This document shows, one piece after another, positions 1 through 7,002 of a stretch of DNA of 15,872 nt. The notes beneath the pieces are model-generated. The model was not told the DNA's origin, did no database searches, and saw only the letters and a program-made list of their open reading frames with translations. Where the stretch lies: contig CAZPMO010000112.1 of NCBI GenBank assembly GCA_964587515.1, forward strand, positions 1 through 15,872, written 5' to 3'. Origin of the DNA: CAZPMO01 sp964587515 (GTDB taxonomy: Bacteria > Pseudomonadota > Alphaproteobacteria > MPNO01). The stretch's first letter is position 1; the number at the start of each line of letters is the position of its first letter. Made by a program: the position numbers and the translations under genes.

Positions 1-1323
1 CCAGGTTCGATGCCGTGCCGTAGGCGGTATCGGCAGCCAGTCGCCCGGGCCGCAAGCCGTGCGGGCAACGGAGGACGTTTCATCAAGGGCGACCGCCCGC
101 TCCGCCGCTTCCAAGCTTCTGGCAGCGGTATCATCGAAAGATTTGGCATTATCCAGAAGCAGGTCGCGATTGAGAATGTAGGACATTCCAGTGAACGCTG
201 GGCTGTAGGCTGGGTCCAGTTCGAGGGCGCGCTCAAACATTTCGCGAGCCCGGACGTTTCCGTCCTTGGTGGAACCGTAAAGGTATGATAGCCCGCGAAG
301 ATAACAATCCCAGGCATCCATGTTTCGCGGCTGTTTCGCGGCAGATCGCTTTGTCTCGATCTTTTCCAGCTCAGGGACCACGGTCGCCACGATACGCTCG
401 GTGAACTCGTCCTGCACCGCAAAGATGTCCTCAAGGTCGCGGTCAAACTTCTGTGCCCAGACGTGATGGCCGGATTTGGCGTCAATGAGCTGGGCCGTAA
501 TGCGCACCTTTCCACCGGCCTTTCGGACGCCGCCTTCAAGCACATATCGGGCGCCCAATTCGTCGGCGACCTGCTGCATGCGGACCGCCTTGCCCTTGTA
601 CGTAAACGTCGAGTTTCTGGCGATCACCGGGAACGATCGCCACATAGAGAGCGCGGTGATGATGTCCTCGGTAAGCCCGTCGGTAAAATACTCCTGTTCG
701 GGATCACCGCTCATGTTCTCGAATGGCAGCACGGCAATGGATGGCATCCGCGAAATGGCTTCCGCCTGTGTTGGCGCCAGGTCATTATTTGCCTCGTCCA
801 GGGCGACGCGGTATGCGTGCACCGGTTCGGCGATGTTCTTAACTTCCTTCGGGCCAAGATCGTCGAATCCGACGTCAAGCTTGCCTCGGACGTGCTCATG
901 CACGGTGCCCGACACGACCACGCCGCCCGGTTCAGCCAATGCCTCCAGACGTGCCGCGACGTTGACGCCGTCGCCGTGGATGTCGTCGCCTTCGATGATC
1001 ACATCGCCGAGATTGACCCCAATGCGGAAGACGATCTGTCGATCGTCGGGCGCTCCGCCATTGCGCTCCGCCATGCCGCTCTGGATTTCGACAGCGCATT
1101 GGACGGCATCGACGACACTCGCAAACTCTGCCAATAGAGCGTCGCCCGTGGTCTTGATGATGCGGCCGCCACCGCTCGCGATGGCGGGTTCGATCAGTTC
1201 AGTGAGATGGGCGTTGAAACGCGCGCGCGTGCCTGCTTCATCCTCGCCCATCAGACGACTGTAGCCGACCACATCGGCCGCCAGGATCGCCGCAAGCCTT
1301 CGCTGGACGCGTTCTTCGGCCAT
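1..1323 (-). CDS. Class III adenylate/guanylate cyclase with TolB-like and TPR regions (partial, 3' end off window)
   Basis: Predicted to make cAMP (or cGMP) from the NTP in the cytoplasm. Reading from the ATG at 1323-1321 there are 441 codons with no stop before the window edge, so the C-terminus is missing. Residues 1-180 form the cyclase catalytic domain: DVVGYSRLMGEDE with metal ligand D17, TTGDALLAEF with second metal ligand D61, and HGDGVNVAARLEALAEPGG near 116-134. Residues about 193-310 match the TolB N-terminal-like region (PSIAVLPFENMSGDPEQEYF then TDGLTEDI). TPR-like helices begin near 350 (FERALELDPAYSPAF). This three-part layout is a standard soluble alphaproteobacterial cyclase, usually about 550-600 aa. 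The last roughly 20 residues before the edge do not read like a TPR, so a frame error there is possible. The ribosome site is weak. The domain call is secure; the signal it senses is unknown. Confidence 0.9.
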   Translation of the reverse strand, partial: MAEERVQRRLAAILAADVVGYSRLMGEDEAGTRARFNAHLTELIEPAIASGGGRIIKTTGDALLAEFASVVDAVQCAVEIQSGMAERNGGAPDDRQIVFRIGVNLGDVIIEGDDIHGDGVNVAARLEALAEPGGVVVSGTVHEHVRGKLDVGFDDLGPKEVKNIAEPVHAYRVALDEANNDLAPTQAEAISRMPSIAVLPFENMSGDPEQEYFTDGLTEDIITALSMWRSFPVIARNSTFTYKGKAVRMQQVADELGARYVLEGGVRKAGGKVRITAQLIDAKSGHHVWAQKFDRDLEDIFAVQDEFTERIVATVVPELEKIETKRSAAKQPRNMDAWDCYLRGLSYLYGSTKDGNVRAREMFERALELDPAYSPAFTGMSYILNRDLLLDNAKSFDDTAARSLEAAERAVALDETSSVARTACGPGDWLPIPPTARHRTW

Positions 1324-1693
1324 GTGATTTGCCAACTTTCAGAGCAACCGACGAGCGAGATTGTATGGGTGGCTAAGGATGGAGTCCATCGGGGCTGAAT
1401 GGCGGCTTTGGGTCATTTTCTGCCAAACCGCTAACGTCCAACGTGTTCCGCTATGCCCTCAACTCCGGTCATGTACGAAACATAGCGGACATCGTTGTCG
1501 CTTATTTCTGGTTCTGGGGGTGAACCCCGGACCTTTCGCATCTTCATCAGCGGTAGCATTATTGGACGATGATTTCGGACAAGGACATATACCGCGCGGC
1601 CCGTCGCGCGGATGGCGCCAAGGCCCATGGCGACAGGGACGGTCGGCGGGCGTGGCAAGGGATTGGGGACGCGATGGGGAAGGCGCCAGGGGT
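1324..1693. other. Divergent intergenic region with degenerate GCGGAC-type repeat
   Basis: This 370-base spacer separates the divergent cyclase and permease genes and must hold both promoters. I see no convincing gene. The stretch 1402-1425 (GGCGGCTTTGGGTCATTTTC) and the box AGCGGACAT near 1474-1482 resemble the GCGGAC/GTCCGC boxes found again at 4190-4280. I could not place a confident -35/-10 pair. Confidence 0.4.
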
Positions 1694-2596
1694 GTGAGCT
1701 CGGGGCGTACATCGGCGATCGTCGCGCTCGCGATCCTCCTGGCGGTGAGCACGGCATGGGGCTCAGCGCTGTCGCTTGCCCGGTTCGCGGTCACCGCTGG
1801 CGTGCCGCCCATGGGCTACGTGGTATGGATGAGCGTGGCGGCCGCCATCCTGTGTCTTGGTCTCGCGCGTCTACGCGGCGGATGGCCCAGGTTCTCGCCG
1901 GCGCATCTTGTCTATTACGTGTCGTCCGGCTGTACGCGATTGGTGTTCGCTGGCTTCGTTATGTACACCGTCCTCGGGCACCTGCCGGCGGGCGTCGTTG
2001 CGATCGTCATCGCCACGGCGCCACTGATGACCTATCTCATGCGTTCGGCGCTGCACCGCACGCGCCCCGATGGCCGACGGGGGTGCGGTATCGTTCTCGG
2101 CTTCGTCGGCGTCTCGCTGCTGTTCGTGCCGCGACAAGCGCTGCCCGACCCGAGCGCCATCGGCTGGCTTGCCCTCGGGTTCTTGACGCCGCTGCTCTAT
2201 GCGCTCTCCAATCTCGCGATTGAACGTCTGAGACCGCCGGGCGAGGATTCGATGGCGCTGACGTCGGGCATGTTCGTCACCGCCATCGTGTTCAGCTTGC
2301 CCCTGGCGATCGCAATGGGTCAGTTCCACCCCTTGTGGGAGGCCGGGCTCGCGCTTCGCGAAGGCGCGATGTTCACCCATGCGGCGATTCTCGCGTTTTG
2401 CTTTTTCGGGCTCTACGAGCTGTTCCGCCTTGCCGATGCGACCTATGGCAGCCAGGTCACCTACTTGACGACGGTATCGGGCGTCATATTCGGCATCGTG
2501 CTTTTGGGCGAGAGGCCGAGCCTTTGGGTGTGGGCCGCGGTGGCCGGCATTGTCGCCGGCATGGTGCTCGTGGGCCGCGACTCGACGCGCGGTTGA
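1694..2596 (+). CDS. EamA/DMT-family permease (10 TM)
   Basis: An inner-membrane drug/metabolite-transporter superfamily protein of 300 aa; substrate unknown. The sequence is almost wholly hydrophobic, with about ten predicted membrane segments in two EamA halves. The first half begins SAIVALAILLAVSTAWGSAL and includes GVVAIVIATAPLMTYLM. The second begins near GWLALGFLTPLLYALSNLAI and ends VWAAVAGIVAGMVLVGRDST. The motif VTYLTTVSGVIFGIVLLGE before the last helix is typical of the family's second half. I chose the GTG at 1694 because GGAAGG lies just upstream and the length fits the usual 290-300 aa. The frame stays open to 1361 and an in-frame GTG at 1652 is the main alternative, but the upstream stretch is polar and unlike the family. 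It converges with the MFS gene 64 bases downstream. Confidence 0.85.
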   Translation: MSSGRTSAIVALAILLAVSTAWGSALSLARFAVTAGVPPMGYVVWMSVAAAILCLGLARLRGGWPRFSPAHLVYYVSSGCTRLVFAGFVMYTVLGHLPAGVVAIVIATAPLMTYLMRSALHRTRPDGRRGCGIVLGFVGVSLLFVPRQALPDPSAIGWLALGFLTPLLYALSNLAIERLRPPGEDSMALTSGMFVTAIVFSLPLAIAMGQFHPLWEAGLALREGAMFTHAAILAFCFFGLYELFRLADATYGSQVTYLTTVSGVIFGIVLLGERPSLWVWAAVAGIVAGMVLVGRDSTRG

Positions 2597-2601
2597 GGGC
2601 G

Positions 2602-2617
2602 TACGATCCCGATCGTA
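2602..2617. terminator. Possible short hairpin between convergent genes
   Basis: TACGAT-CCCG-ATCGTA is a perfect 6-bp stem with a 4-base loop just after the permease stop, followed by TTTATAT. It could end permease transcription, but the stem is short and AT-rich and the T-run is broken, so this is weak. Confidence 0.3.
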
Positions 2618-2660
2618 TTTATATCAGGGCCGCGGCAAATCCGGCGCCACGGCTATCCGT

Positions 2661-3890
2661 TCATGCGGCGGACCCGACCGGTCGCGCCTCGGCCTGCTGG
2701 ACCGGGCGGTCGTCGACCGGCAGGTAGAACGCAGCCGCGACCACGCCAAGCGCTACCGAGACCCACCAGATCACCATGTAGCTGCCGGTGGTCTCGAACA
2801 GCCAGCCGCCAGCCCAGATTCCGAAGAAGCTGCCGAGCTGGTGGACGAAAAACGCGAAGCCGAACAGGGTAGCCATATGCCGAACCCCGAAAATCTCGGC
2901 GATCAGACCGCCGGTAAGCGGCACGGTCCCGAGCCACAGCAGCCCGATCACCGACGCGAAGATGGCGACGCTGGCATTGCTGACAGGCAGCAAGACGAAG
3001 GCGGCCATCACCACCGACCGTAGCAGGTAGAGCCAGGTCAGCAGATACTTCTTGCGTCGCCGGCCGCCCAATGCCCCCCAGAGCAGGCAGCCGAAGATGT
3101 TGAACAGGCCGATCAGCGCTATGGACCAGGCGCCCATCTCCGGGGAGACGTCGTATTCGCGAAGCATGATCGGGAAGTGGGTGCCCACGAACAGCGTCTG
3201 GAAGCCGCAGACGATGTAGCCTCCCGCGACCAGCATATAGCCGCGATGGGTGAAGGCTTGGGCAAGCGCGCCGCGCAGGGACTGCGGTTGCGCGGGTCCC
3301 GGCGCCGCTTCGGGTCGGGCGGTCATCAGGCCCACGGCAAGCGGAATCATCAACGCGGCCATCCCCGACAGAACAACCAGCATGGAAACCCAGTCCGTGA
3401 GATCCATCACCTTCTGGGCGATAGGCACGAAGATGACCTGTCCGGAATACCCGCCCGCGCTGGCTATGCCCGCGTAAAGCCCGCGCTTCTTCTCGTCGTG
3501 GACCACCTTGGCGATGACGCTCAGGATAATCGGCGCCATGGAGCAGCCCATGGCGACACCCGTCAAGACGCCAACGCCGAGGATCGCCTCGAACGGCGTC
3601 GTTGCATCGGCCATTATCAACAGACCCAGCGCATAGGTTATCCCGGCGAAGACAACCACCCGGCCGGCCCCCCAGCGGTCGGCCACCGCACCCGCGAAAG
3701 GCGTCGCCACGCCCCACACGAGTGATTGGATCGCCATGGCAAAGGACAGGGTATCGATTCCCCAGCCGAGGTCCGCGCTCGCTGGCGCGAGCCAGATGCC
3801 ATAGGTCATACGAACGCCGAAGGAGACCGCCATGACAAGGGTGCCGCATACGAGTACGGCCAACGGCGTACGCCAGCGGGACGTGGTCAT
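2661..3890 (-). CDS. MFS transporter (12 TM), oxalate/formate-antiporter or monocarboxylate-like group
   Basis: A 409-aa major facilitator superfamily carrier, a typical length for the family, with about twelve predicted inner-membrane segments. The first runs from LAVLVCGTLVMAVSFGVRM and the last is VIWWVSVALGVVAAAFYL. The cytoplasmic loop between TM2 and TM3 carries the MFS signature GAVADRWGAGRV. TM1 with FGVRMTYGIWLAPASADLGW resembles carriers of the oxalate/formate and monocarboxylate type, and this is the basis for the subgroup. A basic central loop near 210-235 separates the halves, and GGRRRKKYLL follows TM8. The ATG at 3890-3888 gives a standard N-terminus; the ribosome site (AAGAGA) is weak. 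The gene stands alone, with a 400-base leader upstream. Substrate unknown: family secure, subgroup tentative. Confidence 0.88.
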   Translation of the reverse strand: MTTSRWRTPLAVLVCGTLVMAVSFGVRMTYGIWLAPASADLGWGIDTLSFAMAIQSLVWGVATPFAGAVADRWGAGRVVVFAGITYALGLLIMADATTPFEAILGVGVLTGVAMGCSMAPIILSVIAKVVHDEKKRGLYAGIASAGGYSGQVIFVPIAQKVMDLTDWVSMLVVLSGMAALMIPLAVGLMTARPEAAPGPAQPQSLRGALAQAFTHRGYMLVAGGYIVCGFQTLFVGTHFPIMLREYDVSPEMGAWSIALIGLFNIFGCLLWGALGGRRRKKYLLTWLYLLRSVVMAAFVLLPVSNASVAIFASVIGLLWLGTVPLTGGLIAEIFGVRHMATLFGFAFFVHQLGSFFGIWAGGWLFETTGSYMVIWWVSVALGVVAAAFYLPVDDRPVQQAEARPVGSAA

Positions 3891-4291
3891 GTCCGCGCGA
3901 TCTCTTGAAATCTTCGTTGGGGACGCCGCACGGTTCCCCGCCCGGCGTTTCGATGCGGCGTCTCAATCTCACGACAAGGCGCTTTGTCCACGTCCACCAT
4001 CGCGTTGGGGAGCAGGAACTTCACCGTCAAGAATGCTGTCCGCGCGGCGACCATCGTAATGACAGTGCAGCACGGGGCCGCAAATAGTGTCAACGACACT
4101 GTTCTTCCGCTTGCGGCTCATTCGATGGCGCGAACGTATTTGGAAGTGTGATTTGTGGCTGCGCCGATACCGGAATTCGTTCTTCCAACGTCCGGTTTCG
4201 GGGAGATTCTGTTGCATAACTCGGGGTAGTGCGGACGTCCCTGTCATAAAGCGGACGTCGCGCCGTCGAATGTCCGGTGTTTCGGAACGCC
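3891..4291. other. Long intergenic region upstream of the MFS gene
   Basis: About 400 bases with no convincing gene: open frames here lack ribosome sites and family resemblance. It holds a perfect dyad (4086-4100) and, nearer the GYD gene, several GTCCGG/GCGGAC boxes: GTCCGG at about 4190, GCGGACGTCC at about 4231, GCGGACGTCG at about 4251 and TGTCCGGTGT at 4271. The two GCGGACGTC boxes are 20 bases apart. Confidence 0.4.
4086..4100. promoter_or_regulatory. Perfect 15-base dyad overlapping a TTGACA hexamer
   Basis: AGTGTC-AAC-GACACT is a perfect inverted repeat. Read on the minus strand it becomes AGTGTCGTTGACACT, which contains a consensus -35 hexamer. A dyad of this size over a -35 box is typical of a repressor operator (for example TetR-type). 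It lies about 195 bases upstream of the MFS start. No good -10 is seen at the expected spacing, so its use as a promoter is uncertain. Confidence 0.3.
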
Positions 4292-4317
4292 AAAAAAAGC
4301 CCCGCCGAAGCGGGGCT
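4292..4317 (-). terminator. Rho-independent terminator of the GYD gene
   Basis: On the minus strand AGCCCCGC-TTCG-GCGGGGCT forms an 8-bp GC-rich stem with a stable TTCG tetraloop, followed directly by seven T residues. It lies 25 bases after the stop of the GYD-domain gene. This is a textbook intrinsic terminator. Confidence 0.92.
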
Positions 4318-4341
4318 GCCGGAAATATTTGCGCCGGCGGA

Positions 4342-4635
4342 TTACGGCAAGTCGGAGATGATCCTCTGGAATTCGCCTTGGTCGAACGCTCTGAACGTGT
4401 TGGTCCGCACATTCCCCTGCGCACCAACCGACAGCGCGAATTTGGCCATGACTTCGCCGTCGGGTACATCGGCGATCATGACCAGATCGTATTGCCCGGA
4501 CGTAATGTACATTCCCTTGACCTCGCCACCCAACGCCTCGAGAGCGGCGGTCGCGGCTTCGGCGCGGTTGGGGGAGTCCTTCACGTTCTTGATCCCCTGA
4601 TCTGTCCAGTTTACCAGGCTGATAAATGTCGGCAT
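4342..4635 (-). CDS. GYD-domain protein
   Basis: A 97-aa soluble protein of the GYD family (Pfam GYD), small alpha/beta proteins of about 90-105 aa whose biochemical role is poorly known. The family signature is visible: an N-terminal strand (PTFISLVNWTDQGIKNVKDS), a helix (EAATAALEALGGEVKG), then YITSGQYDLVMIADVPDGE containing the name-giving G-x-Y-D, followed by the closing segment NVRTNTFRAFDQGEFQRI. The ATG at 4635-4633 is chosen because GGGAGAGG sits 5 bases upstream and the protein then starts exactly at the family N-terminus; a longer frame to 4707 adds 24 unrelated residues. It is monocistronic, with a strong terminator downstream and a possible FNR-type controlled promoter upstream. 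Confidence 0.88.
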   Translation of the reverse strand: MPTFISLVNWTDQGIKNVKDSPNRAEAATAALEALGGEVKGMYITSGQYDLVMIADVPDGEVMAKFALSVGAQGNVRTNTFRAFDQGEFQRIISDLP

Positions 4636-4789
4636 GCGTCCTCTCCCTTTGTGGTGCGCGGCGGTCCGATCGCCAAGGGAGGCCGCGCATCGATTCATTC
4701 GGAACAACTGACTCGGACAAGTGTTCGTTTGGGCGCATCGGACCGTGAAACGGTAGCACCCCGAGTCCGGGTAGAGAAGTAAAAAAGAC

Positions 4790-4817
4790 TTTATACCTAG
4801 ATAATCAGATCAGTTAA
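4790..4817 (-). promoter_or_regulatory. Candidate sigma-70 promoter for the GYD gene
   Basis: On the minus strand TTAACT (4817-4812), a 16-base spacer and TATAAA (4795-4790) form a plausible -35/-10 pair in an AT-rich patch of otherwise GC-rich DNA. The start point would be near 4783, giving a leader of about 147 bases. Confidence 0.45.
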
Positions 4818-4835
4818 AACGGTCTTAATTACATA

Positions 4836-4851
4836 TATGATCCACATCATA
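4836..4851. promoter_or_regulatory. FNR/FixK/Dnr-like binding site
   Basis: TATGAT-CCAC-ATCATA is a perfect dyad containing the core TGAT-N4-ATCA of FNR-family sites (consensus TTGAT-N4-ATCAA). Its centre (4843.5) is about 61 bases upstream of the predicted GYD start point, a classic class I activator position, and about 63 bases upstream of the lipoprotein ATG on the other side. It could serve either gene. Confidence 0.5.
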
Positions 4852-4906
4852 AAATCGTTGTGGCAAAGCGATCGATCGAATGCCGGGCGCAAGGGAGGAA
4901 TTTACG

Positions 4907-5068
4907 ATGCGCTCTTGCCTGATCTCAGTTGTCGTCATTGTCGCCGCCGGTGTCGGGGGTTGCGCACCTGAAAGGTCGAATTTCCAAGTGGGTCAAATTG
5001 TTCAGGACTCCATAACCGTTGAGAACAAGAACATTCCCCTGCCACCGGGGAAATGGACGATTATCTGA
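4907..5068 (+). CDS. Small putative lipoprotein, probably a truncated gene
   Basis: A 53-aa product with a typical lipoprotein signal peptide: a basic residue at position 2, a hydrophobic stretch (ISVVVIVAAGV) and a lipobox VGGC with the lipidated Cys at 19. It would be anchored to a membrane on the periplasmic side. The ATG at 4907 is preceded by AAGGGAGGAA, a strong ribosome site. The mature part is only 35 residues and ends at KNIPLPPGKWTII. A strand rich in PLPPG-x-W like this usually leads into a longer domain, so the stop at 5066-5068 looks premature; a mobile-type palindromic repeat lies 45 bases further on. It may be a real tiny lipoprotein or a 5' remnant. Function unknown. Confidence 0.55.
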   Translation: MRSCLISVVVIVAAGVGGCAPERSNFQVGQIVQDSITVENKNIPLPPGKWTII

Positions 5069-5112
5069 CCTATGAAGACCGTGTCGAATAGGATCCCTCC
5101 CGCGCTTCACCG

Positions 5113-5141
5113 CTGGATCCCGGATCATGTCCGGGATGACA
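5113..5141. repeat. Dispersed intergenic palindromic repeat
   Basis: ATCCCGGA (5117-5124), loop TCATG, TCCGGGAT (5130-5137): a perfect 8-bp stem flanked by CTGG and GACA. Elements of this type (CTGGATCCCGG...CCGGGATGACA) are abundant between genes in many alphaproteobacteria. This identification is from memory of the family; only one copy is in the window. Confidence 0.7.
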
Positions 5142-5269
5142 AACGAGGGCTGGATAAAGGGGCCATCCTTTTTTTAAATATGAATTAATGGTATCAGGCT
5201 AAAAAACTCGACATAACTCATTTAATGGCCTTGATTTTGTCATAATTTTACCTAATATGAGAAATAAGA

Positions 5270-5318
5270 GGCGCCGGAGGGTGCGGGTCCGTGGATGCGG
5301 GTCACGCCCTCCGGTGCC
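5270..5318. repeat. Imperfect hairpin with a direct repeat in its loop
   Basis: GGCGCCGGAGGG (5270-5281) pairs with CCCTCCGGTGCC (5307-5318); the single G/T mismatch would be a G-U pair in RNA. The 25-base loop contains TGCGGGTC twice (5282-5289 and 5296-5303). No T-run follows, so it is not an ordinary terminator. Confidence 0.5.
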
Positions 5319-5550
5319 GTTGTGCATTTGAGAGGAGATAAGGGATGACGAGAGGGGCGACTGAGACGGGCCGGCCCGCCGGCGGAAACGGCGCTTCGCG
5401 GCGCGAAGGCCGGTGGGCATGGGGTCCATCGTCGCTTTTTCGGGGGCTGTGCCATGACGGGGAGGCGGTGTGATTTGGTGGGGATGGTTCGATCCTTTAA
5501 TGTCGTGCCCGGACGCGACCCGGCGATGACGATTTGAATTGGGAAAACGG

Positions 5551-6996
5551 ATGACACAGAACCGCAACGTGCAGACCGATCTGCGGGACTTTCTGGCCGA
5601 GGTCGAGGCCGGCGGCGAGGTGAAGCATGTGGCGGGCGCCCATTGGGATACCGAGCTGGGCGCGATCGCCGAGGTGCTGTACCGCGAGAAGGTCGACCGC
5701 TCGCCGTTGCTGATGTTCGACGACATCCCCGATTACGGCGCCGGCATGCGCGTCGTCTACGGCATGCTGGGCTCGCCCATGCGGCTCGCGCTGGCGCTCG
5801 GCATCGACCCGGCCCAGGCCGGCGACCGCCGCGCCATGCTCGATCTCTATCGCGCCAAGATCAAGGCGCAGGAGCCGGTGCCGCCGCGCATGGTCGAGAG
5901 CGGCCCGGTGATGGACAATATCGATCGCGACGAGGCGGTGGACCTGCTGAAATTCCCGGTGCCGATCCATCACGAGCAGGATGGCGGGCGCTATATCGGC
6001 ACGGCCTGCGGCGTGATCACCCGCGACCCCGACACGGGCCGCGTCAATGTCGGCACCTACCGGGTGCAGGTGAACGGCAAGATGCAGGCCACGTCCTACA
6101 TCTCCAACGGCAAGCAGGGGCGCATCCAGCGCGACAAGTATCTCGCCGCCGGCAAGCCGTGCCCCATGGTGATCGTGGTGGGCATCGATCCGGCCACCTA
6201 TGTGGCGGCGCGCTATACGCTGTCCGATTCCGTGCCGGAGCTCGACTGGGCCGGCGCGCTGGCGGGGTCGCCGCTCGAATGCGTCACCGGCGAGCTTACC
6301 GGCCTGCCGTTTCCGGCCCATTCGGAGATCGTGCTGGAGGGCGAGGTTTCGCCGGATCATGTCGCGCCGGAGGGGCCGTTCGGCGAATGGACCGGCTATT
6401 ACGCCGGCGGCGCGCGGGACGAACCCGTGATCGACATCAAGCGGGTCTATTACCGCGACAACCCGATCCTGACCTGCGCCGCCAGCCAGAAGCCGCCGCA
6501 CTCGCATTTGTTCGAGCGCTGTTTCATCCGCTCGGCGGGGTTGCTGGATTCCCTGGAAGGGGCGGGTATTCCGGACGTGAAGGGGGTGTGGGTGCACCAG
6601 GCGGGCTCGGGCCGCACGTTCGTCGCAATCGCCATCAAGCAGCGCTATTTCGGCCACGCCAACCAGGTCGGTCTGGTGGCCTCCCAGGTCAATCCGATCG
6701 GCTATGTGGGGCGCTATATCGTGGTGGTCGACGACGATATCGATCCCACCGACATCCACGACGTGATCTGGGCCATGGGCACGCGCTCCGATCCCAAGCG
6801 CGACTTCACCATGCTCGACCGGAACTGGTCGTCACGGCTCGACACCATGGTGTTCGACGACAAGCTCTATAATTCGCGGGTGGTGATCGACGCCTGTATC
6901 CCTTATGAGCATATCGACGATTTCCCGACCGTGGCGCAATCCTCGCTCGAATTGGCCGCCAAGGTACGCGAGAAATTCCCCGATGCGTTCGAATAG
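5551..6996 (+). CDS. UbiD-family prenylated-FMN (de)carboxylase
   Basis: A 481-aa cytoplasmic enzyme of the UbiD/Fdc family, which uses prenylated FMN (made by UbiX, not in this window) for reversible decarboxylation of aromatic or unsaturated acids. Aligned by eye to Aspergillus Fdc1, NVGTYR gives metal ligand N166 and catalytic R171, E230 matches the third metal ligand, and PEGPFGEW gives the catalytic pair E274/E279. The remaining metal-ligand position, His191 in Fdc1, falls on Q189 (SNGKQGRIQRDKY); relatives usually have KHGR. Length is normal. The ATG at 5551 follows GGGAAAACGG; an in-frame TTG at 5539 is less likely. The gene has its own spacer upstream and converges with the LVIVD gene 6 bases after its stop. 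Substrate unknown; a gallate, vanillate or ubiquinone-precursor role cannot be told apart. Confidence 0.93.
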   Translation: MTQNRNVQTDLRDFLAEVEAGGEVKHVAGAHWDTELGAIAEVLYREKVDRSPLLMFDDIPDYGAGMRVVYGMLGSPMRLALALGIDPAQAGDRRAMLDLYRAKIKAQEPVPPRMVESGPVMDNIDRDEAVDLLKFPVPIHHEQDGGRYIGTACGVITRDPDTGRVNVGTYRVQVNGKMQATSYISNGKQGRIQRDKYLAAGKPCPMVIVVGIDPATYVAARYTLSDSVPELDWAGALAGSPLECVTGELTGLPFPAHSEIVLEGEVSPDHVAPEGPFGEWTGYYAGGARDEPVIDIKRVYYRDNPILTCAASQKPPHSHLFERCFIRSAGLLDSLEGAGIPDVKGVWVHQAGSGRTFVAIAIKQRYFGHANQVGLVASQVNPIGYVGRYIVVVDDDIDPTDIHDVIWAMGTRSDPKRDFTMLDRNWSSRLDTMVFDDKLYNSRVVIDACIPYEHIDDFPTVAQSSLELAAKVREKFPDAFE

Positions 6997-7002
6997 GAGG
7001 CG

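Larger units (their letters stand above)
5069..5550. other. Gene-poor region with palindromic repeats and an AT-rich patch
   Basis: Between the lipoprotein and the UbiD gene I see no convincing protein gene. It contains a dispersed palindromic repeat (5113-5141), an AT-rich patch (about 5166-5265) that could hold a promoter, a long imperfect hairpin (5270-5318), and a 42-codon frame at 5345-5473 with a strong GAGGAGATAAGGG ribosome-like site but a repetitive, low-complexity product. Confidence 0.45.

Noticed and set aside
1361..1693. Upstream extension of the permease frame to a TTG at 1361
   Set aside because: The added 111 residues are polar, Arg/Gly-rich and unlike EamA proteins; a ribosome site precedes GTG 1694.
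5345..5473. 42-codon frame with a strong ribosome-like site
   Set aside because: Product is Gly/Arg-rich and repeat-like with no resemblance to a known family; it lies within probable repeat DNA. Kept only as part of the spacer description.
5497..6759. 420-codon open frame antisense to the ubiD gene
   Set aside because: High-GC mirror of a real gene; His/Arg-rich product with no family features, while the plus strand shows clear UbiD motifs.
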